From JAUVUV01 sp964548275 (GTDB lineage Bacteria > Gemmatimonadota > Glassbacteria > GWA2-58-10), in NCBI GenBank assembly GCA_964548275.1, contig CAZJQI010000023.1, forward strand, positions 1 to 61,153: a stretch of 61,153 nucleotides of DNA, written 5' to 3'. The notes beneath the pieces are model-generated. The model saw only the letters and a list, made by a program, of their open reading frames with translations, was not told the DNA's origin and did no database searches. Positions 49,858-59,047 of the stretch are shown one piece after another. The position numbers and the translations under genes are program-made. The stretch's first letter is position 1, and each line of letters opens with the position of its first letter.

Positions 49858-51231
49858 TCAGACCACAGCGCCTTGAGAGACCAGCTTGCTGCGCAACGCT
49901 TGTACGTCCACTTTCCTGAAATCGCACCCGTTTTCGCAGGCCATTGCGGCGGCCACCCCTGCGGCATGTCCTATACTCATCACTATCGGCTGCACGCGGT
50001 AGGCGGAGTGGGCCTCGTGGGTTCCCCAGATCGCCCGGCAGCCCATGATCAGATTGTCGAGCCCCTTGACTGTCATCGAGCGGTAGGGGATGCAGTAGGA
50101 CTCGCCCTCCTCGAGGTGGATGATCGTGGTTCCGCTTCCGGCCGGGTTGTGGATATCGATCGGGTAGCAGCCCCGGGCCACGCTGTCCTCGAACTTGCGG
50201 CAGGACAGAAGGTCCTCCTTGGTGATCTTGTAGTCGCAGACCACGCGCCTGGATTCGCGCACGCCGATGTTAGCAGCCACCTGGCTGATATAGGCTTTCT
50301 TGAATCCGGGGAGGTACTTGTTGGCAAAGGTGGCAACTCCTTTTACCTGGCGCAGCCCCTCGATCTCCATCCGGGTGAGGTGCCAGGGATTGGTAGCGTC
50401 GAACTTGATCAGCCTGGTGGTGTTGAAAGCGATAGTGTCTCTTCGCGGGGTCTGGAACCAGAGAGTATCCTCGCGCGGGCTGGGAAACTCGCCCAGAGCA
50501 CGCGCCTTTTCGGTCAGGTTCTTGAATGAGCGGGTGTCTTTCTCAGAGCGCACAGCCTTGAGCAGCCTGTCCGTGTCCACGTCGGACATCTTGAAAAACA
50601 GAGTAGAGGGCTGGGTCAGGCCATCCTGCTGGCGGCCCAGCTCCCAGTCCGCCCCGGTAAAAAAGGCAACATCCCCGTCGCCTGTGGCGTCCACGAATAC
50701 CTCCGCTGAGAAACGCATTTCACCGGCCTTGTTCGCCACGCGCACCTCACGAACCCGCTTCCTGCGCACCGTGGCCCTGAAAACGAACGAATGGAAGAGA
50801 ATCTCCACTCCGGCATCCAGGCAGAGATCGAGCTCGACCATCTTGAGTACTTCCGAATCTGTGGCGCTCTTGTGAAGTTCCGAGCCGAAACCATTGTTCT
50901 TTTTCAAATCCTTGCAGACCTCGTTGAAAATCCCCGCATTGGTAAGCTTGCCGCCTGTTTCGTAAGGCATGAACGGTTCGACCAGCCCGGCAGTGGCCAT
51001 GCCGCCCAGAAAACCGTACTGCTCGATCAAAAGCACTTTCTTTCCTTCACGCGCCGCGGCCACTGCTGCGCAGACCCCGCCCGGGCCGCCGCCGCAGACT
51101 ATCACATCGTAATGCCTGTCAACTGCTGTGTGGGAGACACCAGCTTTCGAGTTTCTGCCAGCAAAGCCGACAAATGCACCGGAAAAAAGGAGACTCTTGA
51201 AAAAGGTACGCCTGCCCTGAGCGCTGCTCAT
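49858..51231 (-). CDS. FAD-dependent oxidoreductase, Tat-type signal
   Basis: A 457-residue protein of the FAD_oxidored group. The N-terminus (GRRTFFKSLLFSGAFVGFAG) looks like a twin-arginine signal. The dinucleotide site is YDVIVCGGGPGGVCAAVAAA. Then come VLLIEQYGFLGGMATAGLVE, VFVDATGDGDVAFFTGADWE and a C-terminal IGHAAGVAAAMACENG. Such proteins are frequent in polysaccharide-degrading Planctomycetes and related bacteria; their substrates are mostly unknown. The next gene upstream on the strand (DUF89) ends 101 nt away. Confidence 0.82.
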   Translation of the reverse strand: MSSAQGRRTFFKSLLFSGAFVGFAGRNSKAGVSHTAVDRHYDVIVCGGGPGGVCAAVAAAREGKKVLLIEQYGFLGGMATAGLVEPFMPYETGGKLTNAGIFNEVCKDLKKNNGFGSELHKSATDSEVLKMVELDLCLDAGVEILFHSFVFRATVRRKRVREVRVANKAGEMRFSAEVFVDATGDGDVAFFTGADWELGRQQDGLTQPSTLFFKMSDVDTDRLLKAVRSEKDTRSFKNLTEKARALGEFPSPREDTLWFQTPRRDTIAFNTTRLIKFDATNPWHLTRMEIEGLRQVKGVATFANKYLPGFKKAYISQVAANIGVRESRRVVCDYKITKEDLLSCRKFEDSVARGCYPIDIHNPAGSGTTIIHLEEGESYCIPYRSMTVKGLDNLIMGCRAIWGTHEAHSAYRVQPIVMSIGHAAGVAAAMACENGCDFRKVDVQALRSKLVSQGAVV

Positions 51232-51332
51232 GGGAAACTCCTTGTGCTAGGTAAAAAAGTTCCAGAATAAAGTTTCGAATATATTTACAGGCGCCGGCTG
51301 CGGCAGCTTGTAATACGCTCTGGCCGGGCCGG

Positions 51333-52244
51333 TCAATCACTGGAAGCTTTGGACAGGGTCCCGGACTCCTCACCGGGGGCCTTACGCACCAGCAGAAGGT
51401 CGCCCTGGGCTGCGCCGATATCGCGCGCGATTACCGCGCACTTGGCTTTGAGCATAAAGTAAACCTCGTGCGGCAGCTCGCTCAGGGTCTCGTAGTTGCC
51501 CTGTCCCTTGGAGATTATCAGATCCGCTCGGCTAAGATGATTGTGGAACTCCTCGGAACAGTCATCAAGAAGGCAGCCGGGGGCATCCGAGCCGTTGGCC
51601 ACCACTTTCGCCGTCTCATGCATTCCCGCCTGCCGGGCGTCCCCCAGGGTAACGTCGTTGAGTATCGGGGCGCCGCGTACGATGAAAGTAATATCGAGCG
51701 TGGCGTAAGCTTTTTTGATTGTCTCGATAAACACACGGTCGAAAACCACCTCCCCGACATTGTCTCCCACATAGAGAATCCGGCTGGCATTGGCCAAAGA
51801 GCTTTTGAACTGTGCGACAGTCTCTTTGTCCAGTTCGAGTGCCAGGGCCTGGCGCACGGCGTTTTCGATGTCACTGCTGGTGAGATTGATATTCACCCCG
51901 AAATCGATGACATTACCCGCAATCGCCAGCTTCAGCGCTGTCTCGAACGGGTCGGCGGACTGTTCGACTTGCTTTTTCAGCCCAGGCATCAGTCCGAGAA
52001 TAAAGTCGTTGAAACGCGCCTTGGCCTCACGGTATGGATCCTCCACTCCGCTTAACCTGCGGATCAGGCGGTGAATGTCGCGGCCCATTGCCGGGGGAGG
52101 TGCGGAGTAGTCAAGCTCAGCAGCAATCTGACAGGCCCGGCGGAGGACCTCCTCGTGGAATGAGGGATCGTCGCTTACCAGGCGGGCCGCCTCAAGAGAC
52201 TGGCGCACGAAGCAGGGTATGCAGTCAGGGTAGGTTTTCATCAA
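51333..52244 (-). CDS. DUF89/ARMT1-like damage-control phosphatase
   Basis: A 303-residue metal-dependent phosphatase of the DUF89 family. It has the N-terminal CIPCFVRQ cysteine pair, AGNVIDFGVN, VGDNVGEVVFDRVFIETI with the metal-binding Asp/Asn, FIVRGAPILNDVT, VVANGSDAPGCLLDD and ADLIISKGQGNYETLSE. Such enzymes hydrolyse harmful or damaged phosphosugars and phosphometabolites. The 27-nt gap to the hydroxyacid dehydrogenase gene upstream implies cotranscription, fitting clean-up of sugar-pathway by-products. Confidence 0.88.
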   Translation of the reverse strand: MMKTYPDCIPCFVRQSLEAARLVSDDPSFHEEVLRRACQIAAELDYSAPPPAMGRDIHRLIRRLSGVEDPYREAKARFNDFILGLMPGLKKQVEQSADPFETALKLAIAGNVIDFGVNINLTSSDIENAVRQALALELDKETVAQFKSSLANASRILYVGDNVGEVVFDRVFIETIKKAYATLDITFIVRGAPILNDVTLGDARQAGMHETAKVVANGSDAPGCLLDDCSEEFHNHLSRADLIISKGQGNYETLSELPHEVYFMLKAKCAVIARDIGAAQGDLLLVRKAPGEESGTLSKASSD

Positions 52245-52271
52245 TACAGTCTTCTTTCTGTCTATTTTTCA

Positions 52272-53234
52272 TTAAGGAAGCTTCACCGGATTAGGCGGGG
52301 TCTCGCCCCTGAGCACTGCGGCGAGATTATCCACTGCCATTTGGGCCATGCGCACACGCGTTGCCGTGGAGCCGCTGCCGATATGGGGCATAAGAACCGT
52401 ATTGGGTAGTTCTGTGAGGCCCGGGTGAAGTTCGGGTTCTTCCTCGTAAACATCAAACCCGGCCCCGGCGATCCGCCTTTCGCGCAGCGTGTCCACCAGA
52501 GCAGCCTCGTCCACCACCGGCCCCCGGGCGGTGTTGATCAGAAAAGCGGTCGGTTTCATTAACCTGAGCCGGCGCCTGTTGATCAGATGCCTGGTCTCCG
52601 GCACCAGGGGTGTATGAATGGAAACATAGTCGGCTTCAGCTAACAGGGTGTCCAGCTCCACGGCCTGCGCACCGAGGTTTTTTTCAAGTTCGGGCTTGGG
52701 AGAGCGGCTGTAGTAAATGATTTTCATGTTGAAACCCAGACTCCTGCGGGCCACTGCCGCGCCGATCCGGCCCATGCCGACAATCCCCAGGGTCTTGCCG
52801 TAAATGTCCTCGCCCAGGAAAAGCTCTGGCGCCCAGCCTGTGAAACCTCCCTCGCGGGTATATCGATCCGCCTCGACTATCCTCCTGCCGCAAGCCATGA
52901 TCAATGCCCAGGCCAGGTCAGCAGTGGTTTCGGTAAGCACACCCGGTGTGTTGGTCACCACGATTCCGTGCTTTGCCGCAGCCTCAAGGTCGATATTATT
53001 ATAGCCCACTGCATAGTTCGAGATGACTTTCAGTCCGGGGTTGTTCTCGATAAAGGCCTTATCCACCTGATTGCCGAGCATGCTGAGCAAGCCCGAACAC
53101 CCCTCTGCCATGCGCGTCATTTCCTCGTGGCTCAGGTCGCGGTCATAGGGGTTGAGCACAACTTCGAAATCCTTTTTAAGACCTTCAACAATCTCTCCGG
53201 GTAGCTTGCGTGTTACCAGAACCTTATCTCGCAT
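52272..53234 (-). CDS. D-isomer 2-hydroxyacid dehydrogenase (glyoxylate/hydroxypyruvate reductase-like)
   Basis: A 320-residue NAD(P)-dependent dehydrogenase. It has KVISNYAVGYNNIDLEAA, GIVVTNTPGVLTETTADLAW, the Rossmann motif GIVGMGRIGAAVARR, and catalytic Arg, Glu and His in NTARGPVVDEAALV, FDVYEEEP and LMPHIGSGS. The VGYNNID and GVLTE patterns match glyoxylate/hydroxypyruvate reductases (GhrB/GyaR-like). It lies 24 nt downstream of a TIM-barrel isomerase gene and 27 nt upstream of DUF89, forming a three-gene operon. Confidence 0.9.
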   Translation of the reverse strand: MRDKVLVTRKLPGEIVEGLKKDFEVVLNPYDRDLSHEEMTRMAEGCSGLLSMLGNQVDKAFIENNPGLKVISNYAVGYNNIDLEAAAKHGIVVTNTPGVLTETTADLAWALIMACGRRIVEADRYTREGGFTGWAPELFLGEDIYGKTLGIVGMGRIGAAVARRSLGFNMKIIYYSRSPKPELEKNLGAQAVELDTLLAEADYVSIHTPLVPETRHLINRRRLRLMKPTAFLINTARGPVVDEAALVDTLRERRIAGAGFDVYEEEPELHPGLTELPNTVLMPHIGSGSTATRVRMAQMAVDNLAAVLRGETPPNPVKLP

Positions 53235-53258
53235 TTCGTCCTGTCCTTGTCATTTAGT

Positions 53259-54173
53259 TCAGGCTTTCGCCCAGGCGCGCCTGAACACCCTGTGCGCTGC
53301 GGCGATCAGGGTTTCGCTCTGTTCTCCGGGCTGAGGTTTGATCTCGTAGCTTACCATGGGCGGTGACTTACGGTTCAGAAAGCCGATATTTTTGAGGACA
53401 TGGATGAAATCCCGGGTCTGGTTCACCTTGTTTGCCCCTTCCGGCGTGCCGAAACCGGGGTGCTGATCGCCGTAGAGCGGATGTCCCTTGTGGGTTACCG
53501 CATTGCCCAGGTGGGCTGCGCGAAGGTAATCTTTCACCGGTTCGAGTGCTTCGACAGGCGACTCCCCCAGAAGCGGCAGGTGGCTTAGATCGACCAGTAC
53601 GCCGAAATTTTGCGCACCGCGGGCGAAAACGAGTTCGCAAAGATGGAGAGCGGTTTCGGCAGGCCCGACCAGGGCTTTCTTGTCCACCTCGCGGTCGAAT
53701 ATTTCCAGCACGATTGCAGGCCCCTCGTGCACCTTGCTGTATAGGCAGATTTCAGCAATCAGGTCTGCTGTGCGCTGAAGGGCGTCGGCGCGTTTGCTAC
53801 CACCCGGATCCGGACCGGAAAGCATGGCGACTGATTCTGCACCGAGAGCTATTGCCTGATCTGCATGTTTCTTGAGCACCTCGATCGTTCGTTTACGCAT
53901 TTGCTGATCTTTGGAACCAGGGTCGAGACCAGCTCCCAGAATCGCCGGCTGGGCCGCGATACTTAAATCGAGCATAGCGGTGGTGAGAAGATTTTTTACC
54001 GGTTCGAGAAACTTCTCATCCTCGATCAGTTTCAATTCCACGCAGCGAAAATGAGGATCGTGCGCAACCTTTTCGAGTGTCGGCAAAAGGAGGCTTTCAT
54101 CACTGACAGTCTCCGGGAATGCCATGAAATGCACGATCCCAAGTCTCAGATACTGTTCGATCAGTTCGGTCAA
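53259..54173 (-). CDS. Sugar phosphate isomerase/epimerase-like TIM barrel
   Basis: A 304-residue protein. Landmarks of a xylose-isomerase-like TIM barrel are FRCVELKLI, ALGAESVAMLSGPDPGG, IVLEIFDREVDK (Glu), NFGVLVDLSHLPLLGES (Asp/His), LRAAHLGNAV and VSYEIKPQPGE (Glu). It is more divergent than the one at 4298-5290. It heads an operon with the hydroxyacid dehydrogenase and DUF89. The cloverleaf element at 54273-54355 lies about 100 bp before its start, so its expression may depend on what that element does. Confidence 0.75.
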   Translation of the reverse strand: MTELIEQYLRLGIVHFMAFPETVSDESLLLPTLEKVAHDPHFRCVELKLIEDEKFLEPVKNLLTTAMLDLSIAAQPAILGAGLDPGSKDQQMRKRTIEVLKKHADQAIALGAESVAMLSGPDPGGSKRADALQRTADLIAEICLYSKVHEGPAIVLEIFDREVDKKALVGPAETALHLCELVFARGAQNFGVLVDLSHLPLLGESPVEALEPVKDYLRAAHLGNAVTHKGHPLYGDQHPGFGTPEGANKVNQTRDFIHVLKNIGFLNRKSPPMVSYEIKPQPGEQSETLIAAAHRVFRRAWAKA

Positions 54174-54272
54174 TGCTTCTTTCCTGGCTGAATTTAACTC
54201 GAATTATTCATGAAACCCGGATCTTAACAGGTCTAATCACTTATTTTCATATTTTTATCAGCCACCGAGGGA

Positions 54273-54355
54273 GGGGGGCGGCGGCTGTGCGACCCAAGTC
54301 GCACAGACCGTTGCGCAAGCGCAACGGCGCGCATTTCATGCGCCCGCCGCCCCCC
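54273..54355. other. Perfect four-way cloverleaf DNA/RNA element
   Basis: The outer stem is GGGGGGCGGCGG (54273-54284) / CCGCCGCCCCCC (54344-54355), 12 bp. Inside are three hairpins: CTGTGCGA-N6-TCGCACAG (54285-54306), CCGTTGCG-CAAG-CGCAACGG (54308-54327) and GCGCAT-TTC-ATGCGC (54329-54343). Only A54307 and C54328 are unpaired at the junction, and every pair is Watson-Crick, so both strands fold equally. No D, T or anticodon features of a tRNA are present, and no T run follows. It lies in the 246-bp gap between the nudix stop and the TIM-barrel start. Confidence 0.85.
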
Positions 54356-54419
54356 AGGCCCCGGGGAAACATAATATCTTACTAATTTATGAATAATCCG
54401 GGCTAAAAAAATCGGGCTA

Positions 54420-54977
54420 TTAGGGCTCGATACCAGCCACCGGACAGATATCCCGGGCAAGGAGTAGAATTCCAGCCACCGTTTTGGAATCGGTGATCTC
54501 GCCGCGGGCGATCATGTCGAGAGCCTCGAGAATATTGAAAATCCTCACTTCGAAGCTTTCCTCTTGATCGGGTTTCGCTTCTCCCGGTTTCAAACTGTCT
54601 GCGCGAAAGAGAAAAATCACCTCGTCGCTGAAACCTGGCGAGCTGTGAAGAGTTGCCAGAAAGCTGAGCTTTCCGGCCTCATAGCCGGTTTCCTCGATAA
54701 GTTCTCTTGAAGCGCAGTCTTCCGGTTCTTCATTCGGTTCGAGAATGCCGGCTGGGACCTCCCAGAGCCAGGTATCCGGGGCGTAACGGTACTGGCGAAC
54801 CAGGACGATTTTCGCCCCTGGCAGGCAGGGCACCACCGCTGCTGCTCCAGGGTGCCTGACCACCTCGCGCCGGGCCGGCTTAGAGGAATGTGGCTCGATT
54901 ACCTGATCAACATCGAGATTGAGAAGCTTGCCTGCGAGTACCCGCTCGCCGGATAGTTTTTTCGCTTTCCGTTCCAA
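54420..54977 (-). CDS. Nudix hydrolase, ADP-ribose pyrophosphatase-like
   Basis: A 185-residue protein with the full Nudix box (GILEPNEEPEDCASRELIEE, then TGYE), preceded by VVPCLPGAKIVLVRQYRYAP and WEVPAGIL, and followed by SPGFSDEVIFLF. This is the layout of NudF/ADP-ribose pyrophosphatases that hydrolyse ADP-ribose or ADP-sugars. It is the last gene of the minus-strand run from 58848, 35 nt after rpe. Confidence 0.9.
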   Translation of the reverse strand: MERKAKKLSGERVLAGKLLNLDVDQVIEPHSSKPARREVVRHPGAAAVVPCLPGAKIVLVRQYRYAPDTWLWEVPAGILEPNEEPEDCASRELIEETGYEAGKLSFLATLHSSPGFSDEVIFLFRADSLKPGEAKPDQEESFEVRIFNILEALDMIARGEITDSKTVAGILLLARDICPVAGIEP

Positions 54978-55012
54978 AAATTCCCCTTTGGTTTTTTAAT
55001 CTGTCCTGCGGA

Positions 55013-55687
55013 TCACCAGTCCGGCTTCACCCTTTCGCAGGCATCCCTGAGGTTTTTGATAGTAGCACCGTAATCAGCGCTTCTGAAAATAAAAGTACCT
55101 GCTACCAGAGTATTCACTCCTGCCGCCGCTGCAAGCGGTGCAGTCTCCAGGTTGATCCCGCCGTCGATCTGGATCATCGGGTCCAGACCGTTTTCCACGC
55201 AGTAGCGCTTGAGGGTGCGAACCTTATCCAGTACCTCTTCGATAAATTCCTGGCCACCATAACCCGGATAAACACTCATGAAAAGCACCAGTTCGACCAT
55301 GTGCGCAACCTCGAGCACCCCATCCACAGGAGTGTCCGGGTTGATCGTCACCCCGGCCTCCACCCCCTGTGCGTGCAGGTGATCGATCAAAGCCTTGAAA
55401 TTCCCTGCGACCTCGAGATGGAAATTCACCAGGTCAGCCCCTGCCAGGACATACTTATCCACGTGTTTTTCCGGCTCCACGATCATCAGATGCGCATCGA
55501 ACGGCAGATCGCACATCTTGACATAGCGCTCAATGGTGTGGATGTCGAAAGTCACCGGCTTGACAAATTTTCCGTCCATGATATCGAGATGGATTCCGTC
55601 TGCTCCGCCTTCAGCCACACGGTCCAACTCGCGCTGCATGTTGTCGTGGTCTGCGTTCAGGATTGAGGGATGAATTCGTAGGGGCAT
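55013..55687 (-). CDS. rpe: Ribulose-phosphate 3-epimerase
   Basis: A 224-residue TIM-barrel epimerase interconverting ribulose-5-phosphate and xylulose-5-phosphate. It has IHPSILNADHDNMQ, GADGIHLDIMDGKFVKPVTF (metal His/Asp), FDAHLMIVEPEKH, MSVYPGYGGQEFIEEVLDKV, IQIDGGINLET and VAGTFIFRS. Canonical substitutions are minor (VYPGYGGQ for VNPGFGGQ). It sits 31 nt downstream of lplA. Confidence 0.95.
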   Translation of the reverse strand: MPLRIHPSILNADHDNMQRELDRVAEGGADGIHLDIMDGKFVKPVTFDIHTIERYVKMCDLPFDAHLMIVEPEKHVDKYVLAGADLVNFHLEVAGNFKALIDHLHAQGVEAGVTINPDTPVDGVLEVAHMVELVLFMSVYPGYGGQEFIEEVLDKVRTLKRYCVENGLDPMIQIDGGINLETAPLAAAAGVNTLVAGTFIFRSADYGATIKNLRDACERVKPDW

Positions 55688-55718
55688 TTTACCTTATCTC
55701 TGGCTTGCAAGTTTCTCT

Positions 55719-56579
55719 TTAAACCTTTTCGGCAACGGTAAAATTGCTTTTATTCAACAGCCATTCCAGCGTGCTGTAGCGTTCCTTCTCCAGTTTTTTC
55801 GCCAGGCTTATTTCGTTTTCGGTCGGTTCACAGTTGATCAATGCACAGCCGAAATAGTGAGCAAATCCCTGCTGGAAAGCCTCGGCCGCCTCATCGAAAC
55901 CGACCGGCCGGCTGAGGAGATCCTCAAGGCCCACCGCCTGCGAGTTGAGCGTTCCGGCAAGCTGAGCGCGCTCTTGTTCGCTGCGCATGCCGGGCATCAG
56001 TTCGGCCAGGCGTGCCTGCTCATTTTTAAGAAGAAGCGAGCCTTGCTGCAGGAACGCCCTGCTGCCACCCAGGCGCTTCTGCGCACTGCCTGCCAGTTTT
56101 TTCCCGCCAACCGTAATCTCATAGCGTGAGAGGCTGGTAAAACAGGGCTTTTTAAGCTCAGAGGAATGCCTGCCGGTTTTCCGGGCGTTTCGCCCACTGT
56201 CGGTCTCTACCGTGAGAAAAGCCAGTGAGTGTCGGATCGCTCCGCTGATCAGACAGCAGGTCTCTTCGATTGTACGGCCGAGTTGGCTGGAAGTTCCAGG
56301 TCCCGCCACGCTATAGGTCAGTTCTGCGCTATGATAAACACTCCGGCCGCCGGTGGGACGGCGCACTGCCTGCACACCGAGCCTCCTGCAGCACTCCAGG
56401 TCCAGTTCCCGCCCGCAGGACTGATTGTATCCAAGCGAAACGGAAGGGCCGCTCCAGGAGTAGACCCGCAGCACTGGCGGCGAATCGCCGGAGGCCACAG
56501 AATGAAGGAGCGCCTCATCGAGTGCCATGTTTGCCAACGCATCTAGCGGGGCGCTTTTTATATATCGCCAGTCAGTCAA
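55719..56579 (-). CDS. Lipoate-protein ligase A family protein
   Basis: A 286-residue BPL/LplA/LipB-fold protein. It has MALDEALLHSV, VLRVYSWSGPSVSLGYNQ, VRRPTGGRSVYHSAELTYSV and YEITVGGKKLAGSAQKR with the lipoyl-AMP-binding Lys, then RAFLQQGSLLL. It attaches lipoate (or octanoate, LipM-like) to acceptor proteins. It lies 64 nt downstream of gcvPB, which suggests lipoylation of GcvH. The C-terminal part ends in an unusual YSTLEWLLNKSNFTVAEKV. Confidence 0.88.
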   Translation of the reverse strand: MTDWRYIKSAPLDALANMALDEALLHSVASGDSPPVLRVYSWSGPSVSLGYNQSCGRELDLECCRRLGVQAVRRPTGGRSVYHSAELTYSVAGPGTSSQLGRTIEETCCLISGAIRHSLAFLTVETDSGRNARKTGRHSSELKKPCFTSLSRYEITVGGKKLAGSAQKRLGGSRAFLQQGSLLLKNEQARLAELMPGMRSEQERAQLAGTLNSQAVGLEDLLSRPVGFDEAAEAFQQGFAHYFGCALINCEPTENEISLAKKLEKERYSTLEWLLNKSNFTVAEKV

Positions 56580-56643
56580 GGCAGTTGATGATTAATTTTG
56601 GTTAAGAATTGATCCGGATAGCTGCGGTTTAAGTCCTTTGCAA

Positions 56644-58131
56644 CTAATTTCCGCCCTTGCTGGCCCCTGTCGGCTGGGGGAGATCGATTCGGCAGCAGAC
56701 ATTCAACTCGCGGGCCGCCTTGCCCTCGTTGAGCCGGCCTACCGGGGTAGTGACCGGCGCCCCGGTAACCAGTTCCGGCTTTTTATCGGCTTCACGGGCG
56801 ATGGCAAGCAGTGCATCACAAAAAGCATCCAGAGTTTCCTTGCTCTCTGTTTCTGTCGGCTCGATCATCAGCGCCTCGTGCACGATCAGCGGGAAATAGA
56901 TTGTCGGCGCGTGGAAGCCGTAATCAAGCAGGCGTTTGGCGATATCCAGAGTTCTCACTCCCAGCTCTTTCTGGCCCTCACCGCTGAAAACGCATTCATG
57001 AAGGCAGTCGCCGGGGTAAGGCAGCTCGAAAGTTTTTTCAAGGCGTTTTTTCACGTAATTGGCGTTGAGCACAGCCATCTCGCTCACTTTTTTCAACCCT
57101 TGCGCCCCGTGCATGTGGATATAGAAATAGGCGCGCACCATCATTCCGAAATTGCCCAGAAAGGCGTGAAGTTTGCCTATGGACTGTGGCTTGTCGTAGT
57201 CCAGGTAATACAGACCGTTTTCCTCTTTCTCCACCAGCGGCACAGGGAGGAACGGTTCGAGCTTTCTGGTTACTCCCACCGGTCCGGAACCCGGGCCGCC
57301 TCCGCCGTGCGGGGTGCTGAAAGTCTTGTGAAGGTTGAAATGCATCACGTCCACGCCGAGCCCGCCAGGCTTGGCTCTGCCGAGAATGGCATTGAGGTTT
57401 GCGCCGTCCATGTAAACAAGAGCTCCTTTGGCGTGAAGTATCTCCGCGGCGCGAGCCAGGTTTTTCTCGAAAAGGCCCAGGGTGTTCGGGTTGGTGATCA
57501 TCATTGCCGCCACCTTCTCGTCCAGCACGCTAGATAGCGCCTCGATATCGAGCAGGCCATCCGAATCTGAGGCAAGCACCACCGGCTCATATCCTGCAAT
57601 CGACAGGCTGGCCGGGTTAGTGCCGTGGGCGCTGTCCGGGATAATCACCTTTGAGCGGGGGTGCCCCTGGCTTTGGTGATAAGCACGCACCATCAGCATA
57701 CCGGCCAGCTCGCCCTGGGCCCCGGCTGCCGGTTGAAGGCTCACACGGTGCATACCCGAGATTTCAGTTAAATAATCGGCAAGTTCGTACATCAGGTGCA
57801 GCGCTCCCTGCACCACCCTCTCTGGAGCATGGGGGTGGATTCCGCCGAAACCGGGTTTGCGAGCGGCGACCTCGTTGACCTTCGGATTGTATTTCATCGT
57901 GCACGAGCCTAGCGGGTAGAGCCCCTTGTCCACGTGATAGTTGAGCGTGGAGAGTTTCACGAAATGCCGCACCACATCCACCTCGCCGAGCTCCGGAAAC
58001 TGTGGCGCCTCCTTTCGCCGAGCCCATTCAGGAAGCAGATTATCCACCGGCACCTCCGGTACATCGAGCGCCGGCAGGCTCAATCCCCGGCGGCCGGGCA
58101 CGCTGAGATCGAAAATCGTTTTTTCCGCCAT
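56644..58131 (-). CDS. gcvPB: Glycine dehydrogenase (decarboxylating) subunit 2
   Basis: A 495-residue PLP enzyme, the catalytic half of split glycine decarboxylase. It has YPLGSCTMKYNPKVNE, the PLP-site region IIPDSAHGTNPASLS and the Schiff-base Lys in FNLHKTFSTPHGGGGPGSGP. Length is normal for subunit 2. The partner gcvPA, gcvT and gcvH are not in this window; they may be elsewhere. It follows the lactonase-like hydrolase by 36 nt and precedes lplA. Confidence 0.95.
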   Translation of the reverse strand: MAEKTIFDLSVPGRRGLSLPALDVPEVPVDNLLPEWARRKEAPQFPELGEVDVVRHFVKLSTLNYHVDKGLYPLGSCTMKYNPKVNEVAARKPGFGGIHPHAPERVVQGALHLMYELADYLTEISGMHRVSLQPAAGAQGELAGMLMVRAYHQSQGHPRSKVIIPDSAHGTNPASLSIAGYEPVVLASDSDGLLDIEALSSVLDEKVAAMMITNPNTLGLFEKNLARAAEILHAKGALVYMDGANLNAILGRAKPGGLGVDVMHFNLHKTFSTPHGGGGPGSGPVGVTRKLEPFLPVPLVEKEENGLYYLDYDKPQSIGKLHAFLGNFGMMVRAYFYIHMHGAQGLKKVSEMAVLNANYVKKRLEKTFELPYPGDCLHECVFSGEGQKELGVRTLDIAKRLLDYGFHAPTIYFPLIVHEALMIEPTETESKETLDAFCDALLAIAREADKKPELVTGAPVTTPVGRLNEGKAARELNVCCRIDLPQPTGASKGGN

Positions 58132-58167
58132 CTTATCCGGTATTCCCTTTCGAGTGATTCAGCCCGT

Positions 58168-58848
58168 TCAGATCTCCACTGTTGCCCCGGGTTCGACAAC
58201 CTGGACTTTCGCGTCAGTTTCGCTTTCAACCCTGGATTTGAAACTCTGCGGGTCCTGGGCGATCAACTCCCAGGTGTTGTAGTGCATGGGCACAACCTTC
58301 TTCGGCTTGAGCATCCGCACCGCCTCGAATGCATCTTCCGGGCCCATGGTGAAATTATCCCCGATCGGCAACAATGCGATATCGATCCGGTTCATCCGCC
58401 CGATCAGTTCGAACTCGACAGTGAGGCTCGTGTCTCCGGGATGGAACAGGCAGGTGTTGTTAAAGAAGAAAAGGAAGCCGCAGGGGGTGCAGGCAATGTC
58501 AGCGCCTTCCACACCGCCGCCGTGGAAAGCAGGGGTGAGTTTCACAGCGCCGAAATCGAAACGGTGAAAACCCCCGATATGCATCGGGTGGCTTTTCACG
58601 TCCTGGCTGTCCATGAAACCGGCGAGTTCGTAAGTGGTCACCACCAGGGCGCCGCAGCGCCGGGCGATTGACACCGTGTCCCCGAGATGGTCGCCGTGGC
58701 CGTGGGTCAGAAGAATGGCGTCGCAGTTGATTTCCTCTGCGCTGAGCGTGGCCTGCGGGTTGCCGGAGATGAATGGATCGATCAGCACCTTGTGGCTCCC
58801 GGTATCGATCCCGAAAGCCGCATGTCCGTAGTAGATTAGGCTGGCCAT
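58168..58848 (-). CDS. UPF0173-type metallo-beta-lactamase-fold hydrolase
   Basis: A protein of about 226 residues. The metallo-beta-lactamase signature is ILLTHGHGDHLGD (HxHxDH), with later ligands in FHPGDTSL and VVPMHYNTWEL. LIYYGHAAFGI is the typical UPF0173 opening. Relatives include UlaG-like lactonases. ATG at 58848 follows GAAGGAG; the longer frame has no support. It begins the run of five closely spaced minus-strand genes to 54420. Confidence 0.88.
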   Translation of the reverse strand: MASLIYYGHAAFGIDTGSHKVLIDPFISGNPQATLSAEEINCDAILLTHGHGDHLGDTVSIARRCGALVVTTYELAGFMDSQDVKSHPMHIGGFHRFDFGAVKLTPAFHGGGVEGADIACTPCGFLFFFNNTCLFHPGDTSLTVEFELIGRMNRIDIALLPIGDNFTMGPEDAFEAVRMLKPKKVVPMHYNTWELIAQDPQSFKSRVESETDAKVQVVEPGATVEI

Positions 58849-59047
58849 AAGACTGACTCCTTCGCTTCTTGCCGGATGAAAAGTAAAAGAGTGCAAAGGA
58901 ATGAATTTTTCATTAAATCAGGTGGAAAATCAATATAAGGAGAACGGAAGCTATCTTCAAGGGAAAGAGGGTAAACTAATTGTGGATGTCATATTTTTGG
59001 GGCTGAATGTATGATCGGAAATCTTGGGATGCGGGTGATTTTTGAAA

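Noticed and set aside
54273..54355. tRNA reading of the cloverleaf
   Set aside because: No D or T loop consensus, no anticodon loop of seven bases, no discriminator/CCA; the central arms have 6-, 4- and 3-nt loops.
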